A stretch of DNA of 64,000 nt from Prionace glauca (taxonomy: Eukaryota; Chordata; Chondrichthyes; Carcharhiniformes; Carcharhinidae): positions 7,437,432-7,501,431 of the forward strand of contig CM075760.1 of NCBI GenBank assembly GCA_037974335.1, written 5' to 3'. The notes under the pieces were generated by a model. The model was not told where the DNA came from and made no database searches. It was given only the letters and a program-made list of their open reading frames with translations. Made by a program: the position numbers and the translations under genes. Positions 53,875 to 64,000 of this stretch are shown piece after piece (positions within the stretch are counted from its first letter, which is position 1; each line of letters starts with the position of its first letter).

Positions 53875-55425
53875 CATTTGGATTTACAACAGTGTTGCCA
53901 GGGCTGGGGAATTGTGGTGATGAGGAAAGACTGGATTAGAACATAAGAACATAAGAACATAAGAACATAAGAAATAGGAGCAGGAGTAGGCCATCTGGCC
54001 CTTCGAGCCTGCCCCGCCATTCAATAAGATCATGGCTGATCTGTCGTGACTCAGCTCCACCTTCCCGCCCTCTCCCCATAACCCTTAATCCCTTCTCTTA
54101 TCAAAAACCCATCAACCCGTTTCTTAAAAATATTTAGCGAGGCAGCCTCCACCACTTCAACGGGCAGAGAATTCCAGAGATTCACCACCCTTTGAGTGAA
54201 GAAGTTCCTCCTCAACTCTGTTCTAAACCGCCCCCCCTTTATCTTGAGGCTGTGCCCCCTAGTCCTACTGTCTTTTTTGAGCGGGAACAGTCTCTCCACC
54301 TCTATCCTATCCATCCCATTCATCATCTTATACGTCTCAATGAGATCTCCCCTCATTCTTCTAAACTCTAACGAGTACAAGCCTAGTTTATTCAGCCTCT
54401 CCTCATAGCTCAATCCCCTCAACTCCGGTATCAGCCGAGTAAACCTCCTCTGCACTCCCTCCAGGGCCAAAACATCCTTGCGCAGGTGCGGCGCCCAAAA
54501 CTGCACACAGTACTCCAGCTGCGGCCTCACCAATGCCCTATACAGCTGCAGCAAGACCTCCCTACTTTTATATTCAATCCCCTTCGCTATGAAGGCCAGC
54601 ATCCCATTCGCCTTCCTGACCACCTGCTGCACCTGCAAGCTGGGTTTTTGCGACTCATGCACAAGGACCCCGAGGTCCCTCTGCACCGTCGCCTGCTGCA
54701 GTTTTTCGCCCCGTAAGTAATAGTCCTTCCTACCATTCCTCCTACCAAAGTGGACCACCTCACACTTGCCAACATTAAATTCCATTTGCCATTTCCTGGC
54801 CCATTCGCCCAGCCTATCTAGATCCTTCTGCAGACTCTCCACACCCTCCGCACAATTTGCCTTTCCCCCAATCTTGGTGTCATCAGCAAATTTCGACACC
54901 CTGCACTCGGTTCCCTCCTCCAGATCATCTATATAAATGGTAAATAGCTGAGGCCCCAGCACCGACCTGGCAAGGTTTTTTTTCCTCAGAGCAGAGGAGG
55001 CTGTGGGGGACCGAACTGAGGTGTCCAAAATTATGAGGGAGCCAAGACAGGGCGGATTGAAAAGGCCTGTTTCCCCTGAGCAGAGAGAGGTCACTTATTG
55101 TGGGTGGGTGGGGATGGGGGAGGTGGGAGGGGGTTAGTGGGGGCTGCACAGATATAAAGTGATTGGTGGAAGGATTAGAAGGGGCATTAGAAAGAAGGTT
55201 CTCATTCAAGGGATGGTGGGTGTCTGGAATTCGCTGCCTAAACTGATGGTTCAGCCAGAAATCTCTTGGCTCACTCGCATCGCACACAGATCTATAGCTG
55301 AAATGCTGGAACCTGTAGTAAGGGGGGCTAGGGGCTGGATGGCTGGAAACTGGTATTAGAATAAAGGGCAAGTCTTTATTTCCCAAGCTGGTGAAGATGC
55401 GATGGGCTGAATGGCCTCTTTCTGT
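53875..55425 (+). mobile_element. Old CR1-like LINE 3' part, split by a younger CR1
   Basis: The left half ends 'gatgaggaaagactgga' (about 53935) and the right half resumes 'ggttttttttcctcagagcagagg' (about 54973). In other copies these are adjacent. The right half runs through 'ggtgtccaaaattatgaggga' to a tail 'gggctgaatggcctctttctg' at about 55405. It is an ancient copy with many stops. Confidence 0.75.
53939..54985 (-). mobile_element. Young CR1 LINE (3' kilobase) nested in an older CR1
   Basis: One minus-strand frame of about 300 codons carries RT palm and C-terminal motifs: SVLGPQLFTIYIDDLEEG, the catalytic KFADDTKIGG, VVHFGRRNGRKDYYLRGEKL, LVRPQLEYCVQFWAPHLRKD and FFTQRVVNLWNSLPVEVVEA. 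It ends in an 'agaacataag' repeat tail (53939-53970). It is truncated 5' within the RT. No internal stop is visible, so the insertion is recent. Confidence 0.95.
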
Positions 55426-55647
55426 GCCACAACCTTTTCCCTGCTTTCTGTTAGCCTCATTGATAGGCAGAATGGAGGAGTGAGCTGGTTTTTAATTAGT
55501 AACAAGAGCAGGAATGAGGGAAAATGTTGATGCGAAGCTGTTATTTTTTCTGATTTCCAGCCCTCCCCTCATCAAAGTGAGCTAGAAATCATCACCCCCC
55601 CCAACCCCCCCACCCGTCCTGAGCTCCTTCCAAATACACTTGCCTGA

Positions 55648-55760
55648 GTGGCAGCACATTAGCACAGTGGTTAGCACTGCAGCCTCCTAGTGTCAAGGAC
55701 CCGTGTTCAATTCCAGCCTCGGGTCATTGTCTGTGTGGGGTTTTCATGTTCCTCCCATAT
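55648..55760 (+). mobile_element. tRNA-derived SINE head
   Basis: 'gcacagtggttagcactgca' with 'gtgttcaattccagcctcgg' and the first part of the type 1 body, cut by the next CR1. Confidence 0.75.
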
Positions 55761-56305
55761 AGAGTCATAGAGGTTTACAGCATGGAAACAGGCCCTTCAG
55801 TCCAACTGCTCCATGCTGCCCTTTTTAAAAACCCCTAAGCTCATCCCAATTGCTTGTCTTTGGCCCATATCCCTCGATACCCATTACAACCATGTAACTG
55901 TATAAATGCATTTTAAAAGACAAAATTGCACCCATGTCTACGACTAAACCTGGCAGCTTGTTCCAGATGCTCACCACCCTTTGTGTGAAAAAAAATGCTC
56001 CTCTGGACACTTCTGTATCTTTCCCCTCCCATCTTAAACTTAGGCACTCGAGTTTTAGACTCCCCTAACTTTTGGAAGAGATATTGACTATCAAGCTGAT
56101 CTGTGCCCCTCATTATTTTATAGAACTCTATAAGATCACCCCTCAGCCTCCTACGCTCCAGTGAAAAAAGTCACAGTCTATCCAGCTTCTCCTTATATCT
56201 CAATCCATCAAGAACCAGAAGCATCCTAGTAAATCTTTTCTGCACTCTTTCTAGTTTAATAATATACTTTTTATAATAGGGTAACCAGAATATCTGTGGG
56301 GTCTG
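55758..56305 (-). mobile_element. CR1-like LINE 3' portion
   Basis: The tail complement 'agagtcatagaggtttacag' at 55760, then minus-strand RT C-terminal scraps with frame breaks (for example FFTQRVVSIWNKLPGLV). It is the same family as 33960-34960. Confidence 0.82.
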
Positions 56306-56309
56306 AAAG

Positions 56310-56660
56310 ATGGGCAGGTTAGGTGGATTGACAATCCCTTAATGTCCAAAGATGTGAAGGTTAGGGGCATTAGAGGGCATTGTGGGGTTACGGGAATCGG
56401 GCGAAATACTCTTGATGTAGACTTGATGCACTTTCGGGATTTTATGATTTTAATGGCGGGGGGGCGGGTAGTTTGATATCTGGGGGAGAGTGTTATAACA
56501 CAATGGCACGGTGGTTAGCATTGTGGGGGTTTGGAACGCGCTACCGAGTAGGGTGGTGGAGGCAGGAACGTTGGACTCGTTTAAGATGCAGTTAGATAGG
56601 CACATGAGTGAAACGAGAATGGAGGGATATGGTAGGGGATATTAAATAGGGTTAAACCTC
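56310..56660 (+). mobile_element. SINE body scrap followed by CR1 scrap
   Basis: 56310-56450 is a type 1 SINE body ('gggcaggttaggtggattga'). 56500-56650 encodes the CR1 terminal block ('gtttggaacgcgctaccgag'). Confidence 0.6.
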
Positions 56661-56824
56661 GGGAGACACCGGAAAGGCAGGCTGTAAGATTAATATTTTT
56701 GACTTTATTCCACAGGTGGAGGTCCACCTCGTGTCAAACGAGGGGCATTCACACGGCGGGTCGTGCCTGGGCTGCTCTTGGAAGTTCCAGGAGTGGCTTC
56801 GTACTTCATGTCGGTGTGTGTGCT

Positions 56825-57160
56825 TGATCCTGGACCGGTAGATGGGCGCCGCAACAGCTCAGTGACTAGCACTGCTGGCTGTGCAGGCACATGGATTTGG
56901 GCCTGTGTCTGTGGGAGTTTGCGCATTCTCCCTATGATTGCGTGGGTTTCCTCCGGGCGCTCCGGTTTCCTCCCACACCCCAAAAATGTTCTCTCAGGCT
57001 AATCGGTTTTTACCAAATTGACACTATTTCTTCCCTGAATCTGACTGAGTAGGATTCCATTCATAGATATGCAGGGTAGAGTAGGTGTAGGGTGATGTGG
57101 CGGCGCGGGCTCATTGAGCCGAAGGGCCTGTTTCCCGTGCTGGATTGTTCTTTGTTCTTT
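56825..57160 (+). mobile_element. tRNA-derived SINE (type 1)
   Basis: Head at about 56850 ('cagctcagtgactagcactg'), body with 'gcgtgggtttcctccgggcg', and a tail 'gagccgaagggcctgtttcc' with 'ttctttgttctttg'. Confidence 0.8.
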
Positions 57161-57164
57161 GTTC

Positions 57165-57432
57165 TCTAAGCGCTAGGGCCCTAAACTTGATTCCCAGCTT
57201 GGGTCACTGTCTGTGTAGAGTTTGCACATTCTCCCCATGCCTGCACAGGTTTCCTCCACGTGCTCTGCTTTCCTCCAGCAGTCTAAAAGACGTGCTGGTT
57301 ACATGCATTGGCCATGCTAAATTCTCCATCAGTGTTTCCGAACAGGAATGTGGCGACTCGGGAATTTTCACAGGAATTGCATTGCAGTGTGAATGTAAGC
57401 CTAATTATTCGTGATACTAATAAATAAAACTA
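57165..57432 (+). mobile_element. tRNA-derived SINE (type 1)
   Basis: Box B-like 'cttgattcccagcttgggtc', body with 'cctgcacaggtttcctccac', and a tail ending 'actaataaataaaac'. Adjacent to the previous SINE. Confidence 0.8.
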
Positions 57433-57559
57433 AACTGCAGGTCAAGGTGCTGCTGTGACATTGCACCCTCTTGTTTAAACACTCTGCAATGCTGAGACTG
57501 GGGACAGGAGTGAACAACAGGGAGCAGCATTGCAGCTTCTCTCCCCCCTTTGAAACTGG

Positions 57560-58290
57560 GATTGTTGCTCCATCTGCTGCACCATCCCCACCACATCCAC
57601 TGGGGGGCAATCTGGACAATGGGCTGCAGGCAGACTTCACTGCGCCTGCGCCACAATCACTCACCGCCGACGGCCATCTTGCGTTGCCTGGGGAGACGGC
57701 CAGCGGCCATCTTGCGTTGCCAGGGGAGACGGCCGGAGGCCATGTTGCGTTGCCAGGGGAGACGGCCAGCGGCCATGTTGCGTTGCCAGGGGAGACGGCG
57801 TCGCACGCGCTGTACTCTGGGGGAATTCTCGTCCTGCACATGCGTCCAGGCAGTTCCATTTTAATCTTTTAATATTTTGAATCTTGATGATTATTATTCA
57901 AATCCTAACCCGTCAGTCTTTCTGTTCCTTCTCCATTCGGGAAAATCGTTTCTGTTTTTATTGCGTCTTTTTTTCAATCACACCCGCGCGGTGCGCTCTG
58001 GGAAAATACTACAGCACATGCGCGGTTCCGCCACCTGCCTCTTTATAAAAATATGTATTTTATTTAATTTTAATTCCGCTCCGGGCGGGATTTCCGGGTG
58101 GGAATTTCTACATTTCTGAACCGTCGCTTTTCCCTCGACGGGGGGGGGAGGGGCTGATGGTGACGTCACTGCAATATGGCGGCTGGCCCCGCCTCTCTAC
58201 AGGACCCGGATGTTCCGCTAACGAGCAGCGGCCGGGCCGGAGTGGGCAAGAGGTGACACTGGGCGGAGCAGCGCCCTGACGTGTTACAAC
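57560..58290 (+). promoter_or_regulatory. CpG-rich promoter-like island 2
   Basis: It is CpG-dense with a CRE (TGACGTCA, 58161-58168), a YY1 motif (ATGGCGGC, 58176-58183), an ETS-type 'acccggatgttccg' (about 58204) and NRF1-like 'catgcgcgg' (about 58017). The order CRE then YY1 fits a rightward start near 58160-58190. A possible first-exon donor is AAGAG followed by GTGACA at 58253. No coding exon is recognised within the window. Confidence 0.6.
57671..57802 (+). repeat. Four 33-bp tandem repeats with YY1-type cores
   Basis: 'ggccat(c/g)ttgcgttgcc' starts at 57672, 57705, 57738 and 57771, exactly 33 bases apart, each followed by 'ggggagacggcc'. The first two read GGCCATCTTG, a good reverse YY1 site; the last two carry CATGTTG. 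It lies within CpG island 2. Confidence 0.93.
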
Positions 58291-58734
58291 GACCCCCGGT
58301 GGCCAGGAAGGGAAATAGCAGCAGGACAGTCTCTGCCCAAAGGTTTACCCAGTTCAGCTGCTCAGAGACACTGGGAACCTCTTCAACTGGAAACTTCAGC
58401 TTCTCACATTCACCCCCTGTGTTCAGTCATTGTTTAATAGACAACCTCTGTAGGGAAATCAGAAACAACTTGTTCGCTTAAAGATGGTGGGAATCTGGGC
58501 CATTCTGCTCAAAAAGCTCTGCTCGCCCTGAAATTTCAATTGAAATATTCAAGATGAGAATTTATAGATACAAGTCATGTTGTATGTGGAACGCTCATGA
58601 TGCCACAATAAGATCAGTACAGACATCTCACAGGGTTGTCTGACTGGAGAGATGTCAGAGATGGAGTGGTTAAATATAGAGCTAAAGGGTCTGAAGCTCA
58701 GTTTTGGGGAAAGAAAAATGGCAGTACAAAGAAC

Positions 58735-59010
58735 AAAGAAAATTACAGCACAGGAACATGCCCTTCGGCCCTTCAAACCTTCACTGACGATGCTGCCCGA
58801 CTTAACTAAAACCCCCTATCCTTCCGGGACCATATCCCTCTATTCCCATCCTATTCATGTACTTGTCAACTGACGTAAAAGTCACAACACCATCCGCTTC
58901 TACTATGTCTCCCCGGCAGCGAGTTCCAGGAACCCACTACTCTCTATGCAAACAATCTGCCATGTCCATCTCCTTTAAACCTTGCCCCTCGCACCTTAAA
59001 GCATGCCTTC
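58735..59010 (-). mobile_element. LINE 3' fragment (CR1-like)
   Basis: Plus-strand landmarks 'aaattacagcacaggaacat' and 'gcccttcggcccttcaaacc' are the complement of a familiar shark CR1 tail. RT scraps continue toward 59010. Confidence 0.7.
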
Positions 59011-59034
59011 ATCGGCCGGGCCATTTTGTTCCTG

Positions 59035-59355
59035 AACATTATCTGAATCTCGATGTTACACCCATAGTATCTTCGCTCTGGCCTCGGCCTCAAATGCTTT
59101 GTGTCAAATAAGAAGTTATTAATTTGTTTGATGCATTGCCAGGAAAGAAACTTTCCTATTTTGACACCTGCACGTATCAGCAAGTCATCGAGTCTACAAG
59201 ACAATTTAATAAGTTTAGGTGCAGACTAACATAGTTAATCACCATCTGAAACATGCTAGGGTGAGGGAAGTCTGTATGATTCCAGTTTGGTGCTGAATAT
59301 TATCAGAATCTCGATGTTACAGTCATATTATCTTTGCTCTGACCTCAGCTTGAAA
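59035..59355 (+). repeat. Local duplication of about 60 bases
   Basis: 'tctcgatgttac' followed by a block ending 'aaatgcttt' occurs at about 59047-59101 and again at about 59303-59360 with some changes. The function is unknown. Sequence from 59360 to 59680 shows nothing else. Confidence 0.7.
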
Positions 59356-59679
59356 TGCTTTCTCCAAAATCAGAAATGCTGAATTTTATGAAGAAATTGA
59401 CAAAATTGTGTAAATTCTCTAAGACATGTTTAATTTTGTCCAAAATGTATTTGCGGTTAGCATTTATTTAATATCCTAATCTTATTGAATGACTTTTTTC
59501 CCCGAAAAAAATAACTTAAAATAGTCGGTTGCTCTTCATTAGCAATCTCCTAACATTACTTTCTCCAGAGAAGCTGCAAATATGCTTGCCAACATTTGTC
59601 TGAATAAGCATAAAGCTATTAAATAACTTTTTCATCGAAAGTAACAGGGAATTTGTGAACATCTTTTATCGGTTTGTGC

Positions 59680-59752
59680 TGAGCCAACCAGGAGTTGAAC
59701 CTGGAATCTTCTGATCCGTAGTCAGACACGTTATCCATTGCACCACCGGCCC
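59680..59752 (-). tRNA. tRNA-Arg (ACG anticodon)
   Basis: The minus strand folds as a 73-base cloverleaf: acceptor GGGCCGG with TTGGCTC (wobble pairs allowed), D arm with AATGGATAACG, anticodon arm CTGA-CTACGGA-TCAG with ACG in the loop, and T arm CCAGG-TTCAACT-CCTGG. It is very close to vertebrate tRNA-Arg-ACG. A poly-T terminator is not obvious nearby. Confidence 0.88.
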
Positions 59753-60022
59753 ACATGTGATCATTAGGATAGTTGTTACATATTAGCTCGATGTTTCAAA
59801 AGTTTCAGGCACAAGAACTGTCAGAAAGTTTGCTTTTACTTGTGAGGAAAAGGTCCATTATTGAGATTGTCTTTATTCATTTCCTATCATCCCTAATTGC
59901 CCTTGAATTGAGTAACAGCAGCTGAACGGGCTGGCAAATTCTCCTCTCGATTAGGACTTGGTGATAAATTTAAATGAAACGTCCTTCAGCCAGTCCATCA
60001 TCTGTATTTGCAAATTAAAACA

Positions 60023-60094
60023 AGGCTCCGCCGAGATTTAAACTCAGATCGCTGGATTTAAACTCCAGAGTGCTAACCATTACACCACAGAGTG
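60023..60094 (-). pseudogene. tRNA-Gln-derived gene with UUA anticodon (probable pseudogene)
   Basis: The minus strand matches tRNA-Gln over nearly its full length (TGGTGTAATGGTTAGCACTC, then the anticodon stem CTGGA/TCCAG). The anticodon loop is GTTTAAA, giving UUA, which would read the stop codon UAA, in place of Gln UUG. The first two acceptor pairs are mismatched (C-C, A-C) and the T loop has TTTAAAT instead of TTCAAAT. Box B and aminoacylation are probably impaired. No CDS is affected. Confidence 0.75.
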
Positions 60095-60472
60095 ACAATC
60101 TGAAAATCGTGGTCAATACTTGTGCCAATTTGAACAGCAGGGAGAAATATCAGTCCCATTGCACAATTCATATTTACATTACCCTTGATGGTTCCTCCTG
60201 TAAAAATGAGTAGGTTCCCTTCCACTGCATTAAATTTCACTGTAACTGACCACAGTCAAATACCAATGTTTGCATCGAACTGACATAAACCTTACTGCAG
60301 TAAATCCACTGAACATCATCAGCTTATCACAGCTCTGCTTTCATCACACTGGAAGCCAATGTGAAAATATAAACAATTTCAAATCTTAACAGACAGGAAG
60401 GAGTGTGTGAGTGCGGACAACTGACGCTGTGCACATTCCTGCAACCAGTATCTGGGAGAATCAGGCAGATGG

Positions 60473-60536
60473 GATCCTGGTGGTCTCGTGGTTAGGATTC
60501 ATTGCTTTCAGATGTCGCAGACTGGCCTCGATATGT
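60473..60536 (+). pseudogene. tRNA-Glu pseudogene
   Basis: The 5' half 'tcctggtggtctcgtggtta' and 'ggattc' match tRNA-Glu, with TTC at the anticodon place ('gctttca'). The T arm is degenerate and the 3' acceptor strand is missing. Confidence 0.75.
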
Positions 60537-61136
60537 GAAGCTTTAATGCATTTTTTAACGTAAGAGTAAAAAGCTTTGGGGTTTTCCTTTATCCAACTTG
60601 GCAAGGACTTCTCATGCCTCCTACTATCTCTCCTAAGCCCTATTTTTAACTCATTCCGAGCTAACTTGTAACCCTATACAGGTGTTATCAAGTGTTGAAA
60701 GTGAAAGTTTGGCCTGGTGTCGCACTGGGTACCAGCTTTGAAGAAATGTAGCAACTTAAAGCTTTTGCAGAATGGCATGATGTGTATTGTCGTGATATGA
60801 GTTGAGTGTAAGAAATAGTGTGCAAATAATTTGAACAAGTTTTAAGCGTGTTTAGACTGATGTGGTGAAAGCAGAGGCATATTTGGGAGAATGAGGCTGT
60901 GTGAGAGGGGGACTGTTGCAGAAAGTTTGTGTTTTGGAGGAAGGTTGAAAGTTTGAGATGCGGTTGTGAATGAAAGGAAGGTGTTAACAGCATGAGAGGC
61001 ATGTGCGATGTTGCGTGTGAGATTTGAGTGAGAGCATTTGTGGGCATTTGGGGAATGAAAGGATAAAGTAAGAAAATTACAATGCTGCTGAGTGTGAAGG
61101 AAGAGAGAGCATGTGGGGGTAGCACTAGTAAGAGCA

Positions 61137-61207
61137 GCATTGGTGGTTCAGTGGTAGAAGTCTCACCTGCCACGCGGGAGGCCCGGGTTCGATTCCCGGC
61201 CAATGCA
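61137..61207 (+). tRNA. tRNA-Gly (GCC anticodon)
   Basis: A 71-base cloverleaf: acceptor GCATTGG with CCAATGC, box A TGGTTCAGTGGTAG, anticodon loop with GCC (CCTGCCACG), box B GGTTCGATTCC, and T arm GCCCGGG/CCCGGC. It is almost identical to vertebrate tRNA-Gly-GCC. It is intact. Confidence 0.95.
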
Positions 61208-61640
61208 AAGCTTCTTCTTTCTCCGTTCACTCTGTATGTTGAAGCGAGTCTCCTATCAGAGTTGTGGGGAAACATTAAGTCTTGGAACTGAATCCTGAAG
61301 AGAAATAGATCACAATATTCGGAAGGAGGTGCAGTTGTGAATGGTGTTATTGATGATTGAGTGGCAAGTGTTGGATCTTTGGGCTCCGGGTGGTCAGTTC
61401 CCTTCCCTCCCGTTGAATTCCTGCCTGTGATAAGAAACATGGATTCATTTTACCTGCCCTTTCATAGGAATAAGGAATAACCAACACACTACAGCAGTGC
61501 TGCAGGATCAACGGAACTAAAGAGACTTGCATAGAATTGTAAACAGAGCGGTCATGCTGCAGTTCTGGAACAGGTTTTCAGAAATAGAATTGTGGTCATT
61601 GACACACTAGTTTAGAATATATTTAACTGCTGCTGTCTCA

Positions 61641-61661
61641 GTCTCTGTGGCGCAATTGGTC

Positions 61662-61697
<36 letters not shown>

Positions 61698-61714
61698 GAG
61701 ACCATCCAGGGACG
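61641..61714 (+). tRNA. tRNA-Asn (GTT anticodon)
   Basis: A 74-base cloverleaf: acceptor GTCTCTG with CAGGGAC, box A TGGCGCAATTGGTCAGCG, anticodon arm TTCGG-CTGTTAA-CCGAA with GTT, and T arm with box B GGTTCGAGACC. A T-run just after the gene (61717-61721) is a good Pol III terminator. Confidence 0.95.
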
Positions 61715-61724
61715 GATTTTTGCT

Positions 61725-63930
61725 ATTTTTCTCACTATCAGCATTCACGGGCAAACAATTGCCTGCATCAACTCATTGAAAAGTCTGGAACTACGAAATA
61801 GAGTTTGGCAGTGTACAAGCTGAGACATTGTATATACCTCTGATACTGTGTGTGCCCTTGTATCTTTCGAGTTACCGGGATCTCTATATGTCTGCGTCTG
61901 AATCTAGTGTGCCCCTACATCGACATGTGTCCCTGAATCTGTGTATGCCCCCCCTGTATCTCTGTAGGCTCCAATACCTGTGTGTGTGTGTGTGTGTGTA
62001 TGTGTGTGTGTGTATGTGTGTGTGTATCCCTGTAAATGTCTGATTCTTTGTGCCTTTTTTAAGACTAAACCGTGAAAATGTCTGACAAACGAATTGCAGA
62101 GGGCAGCAATGTTTATCCAGAAAGATTCTGAATTTGATTTACGTCTGATAACTGTATCGAATGTACAATTTGAAGTTTCAAATAATCCCAAATTCAATCT
62201 CCAGACATTATCTCCCAATGGGAAATGAAGAACACGGTTTATCTGCGGTGCCTGGTTATAAAAAGGGCGAATACGCCAGCCGAGATCCTTCTACAAACTC
62301 CAATCTCGGACAATATCGTTCAATATTCATATTTCAGTAACCGGTTCGCAGACTCACAAGCCCCAGCGCCTGCAGTTTCTGTGGGCGGCCAGCAGATGGT
62401 GGTGTTGTATCATTTTAATCACAAGACCGTGCAGCAGGTTTGAGGAAAATTTATTTCCCTGTTTCCATAGAAAGGGAACAATTAGTAAAGCAATAGCATT
62501 AATATCTCTGTCAGTAAAATTCACAGGGAAATCTGGCCAAAGGATAATGAATTTAATACTTGCATTCATATTTACCTTCCGGCTAGTGAACATGTCGATT
62601 ACCAGCTAATTATTGTATAAACTTACATTTTAATGATTTAAAGATTTGTCTATTTTATCGTCCAGACATTATCAAATAATATTTCATTATAATTGGACAC
62701 GTCTCTTTTTCGCTGGATTTTCCATTCCTCGGTGCTCATTTTTTTTTCTTTACTGAGTCCGTTTAGAAATCCAGCCGAACGCTGCCTCTGTAATATGTTT
62801 TGTGTATATTTAAAATGTAGTTGCTTATTATAATTTCTGACTTCAGCACGATTCGAGCCCTACTCTGATCTATAACACACACTGTAAATTGCACGAGAGT
62901 CTCAAAATGACTAACTGTGCACTGAATTTAGTTATTAGCTCATTATACCAATCTCACTGTCGAATGCTGACACGGGATTTTATTAAGTGTAATCGCAGAC
63001 AGTCCAATTTTCTGTTCCGAGCTGCAATCTGACTCTGAATGTAACTCAATGGGAGTTTGGAGCTAATATTTCATGGACATTATCATCTCAGTATCCATCA
63101 CAATTTCCCATGCCCTCCGCACCGCCCCCCGCCCTCACTCCACGCCCCTAACGCCTCCCTCCCACCCTCCACCTCCACCCTCCACAAACTCCAAACTCCC
63201 ACCCCCGGCCGCTTTCCCAACACCATTTATTAATCTCGATTCCACGTCTTCAGTTCACCATCATTAGTTTTAATAGTGACATTTATCAAGGAGTTGGAGC
63301 GATGGAGGGTGAGAGGACGGGGCTAAATACGCGGGGGTTCAGTGAGGTTTCAGAATTGGTGGAGTCACCAACTCCCACCCACTTTGACACGGTGCTACTC
63401 CATTCTGGAACAGGATTGATGATAAACTGTCAGCTAAACAGAACATTACACTCATCATGTAATCAGTTTCTGGAGGTGAATGTATCTGAAAGCAAAGGAA
63501 GGGGATATCATTTGCTGCAGATGATAGAATGACTGTGTGACTATATCTGTAGTGACAGTGACCTGGGATGAAGCAATGGAGACAGTAATGATGATCAATG
63601 AGATACAAATCTCAGATATCACAGCAGAACTGTGAAAAGCTCATGTTGTTCAGCAGATTTCCCACAAGAAGCGAGAGAAGAGGCAGAGGCTGCGAATGAT
63701 CTTTGAGTATGGTGAGCTGTAGTGAAATGTAGTGGAGTAGAATGTATTATTATTCATTTTGACAGGAGGAAGCAGCAAGGGGAATGAAATTATAAATTGC
63801 CGGGATTGGGCCAATGGGTTTATTTTGTTTCTCCAGATAGTTCAAACTGACACAATGATCGCTCCTGTTTTCCATCGGGAAGGAATTTCAGACCCTGCTA
63901 AATCTTGGGCTGATCGGCAGCAACAAAACC
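61725..63930. other. Intergenic, mostly unremarkable
   Basis: It contains a TG microsatellite (61981-62025) and a C-rich stretch (63115-63205). No supported gene was found. Short frames here have no domains. Confidence 0.4.
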
Positions 63931-63934
63931 TACA

Positions 63935-64000
63935 TTCCCTGAAGGGGAACCGAACCCGGGCCGCGGCGGTGAGAGCGCCGAATCGTAACCACTAGACCAC
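63935..64000 (-). tRNA. tRNA-Glu (CTC anticodon), cut by the window end
   Basis: The minus strand reads GTGGTCTAGTGGTTACGATT, anticodon loop with CTC (GCTCTCACC), box B GGTTCGGTTCC and 3' acceptor TCAGGGA. The first six bases of the gene lie beyond the window. The T stem has two mismatches relative to the family, so activity is uncertain. Confidence 0.82.

Noticed and set aside
58652-59111. Short overlapping frames downstream of CpG island 2 as a first coding exon
   Set aside because: They run into a CR1-like fragment from 58735, and no donor or domain supports them.

Overview
The window is nuclear DNA from a cartilaginous fish, almost certainly a shark. Two things show this. First, it holds a self-contained immunoglobulin mu cluster (VH, two D, JH, four C exons and membrane exons within about 19 kb), a layout typical of elasmobranchs. 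Second, it is full of tRNA-derived SINEs and CR1 LINEs of the kind common in shark genomes. Genus cannot be assigned from sequence alone.

Region 1 (1-12.9 kb) is repeat-rich. Bases 1660-4702 are a decayed copy of the sequence upstream of and inside the intact VH gene (counterpart 10.9-13.4 kb). They end in a VH pseudogene with no promoter or leader, an inserted repeat, an in-frame stop and no sequence beyond framework 2. A short, nearly identical inverted repeat (9574-9759 / 11827-12008) lies beside the intact copy.

Region 2 (12.9-32.6 kb) is a germline-configured IgM heavy-chain cluster on the + strand. It has a VH with leader and 23-bp RSS, D1 (12/22 RSS), D2 (12/12 RSS) and JH (23 RSS), then a 9.8-kb intron, C1, C2, C3, C4 with the secretory tail, and two membrane exons. 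All exon junctions are phase-compatible and I see no lesion, so it looks functional. The J-C1 intron holds a 1.75-kb CACTCAC-type array followed by a 0.75-kb purine-rich array with about eleven AGCT motifs. The second array resembles a mammalian Ig switch region in sequence and position. The C4-membrane intron holds about 1.7 kb of CA-type repeats.

Region 3 (32.6-42.5 kb) contains a two-exon GPR139-like G-protein-coupled receptor on the + strand (35443-35659 and 40952-41853). Its 5.3-kb intron is filled with CR1 and Penelope-like repeats.

Region 4 (42.5-59 kb) is a graveyard of CR1 LINEs, SINEs, a Ty3/gypsy integrase fossil and Penelope-like elements with inverted ends. It also has two separate 52-bp-period minisatellites and two CpG-rich promoter-like islands (about 50.37-50.8 kb and 57.56-58.29 kb) with no coding exon in view.

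Region 5 (59.6-64 kb) is a loose tRNA cluster: Arg-ACG (-), a Gln-derived pseudogene with a UUA anticodon (-), a Glu pseudogene (+), Gly-GCC (+), Asn-GTT (+) and a Glu-CTC cut by the window end (-).

Identities, copy ages and repeat family names were judged by eye. No alignment or database search was run.
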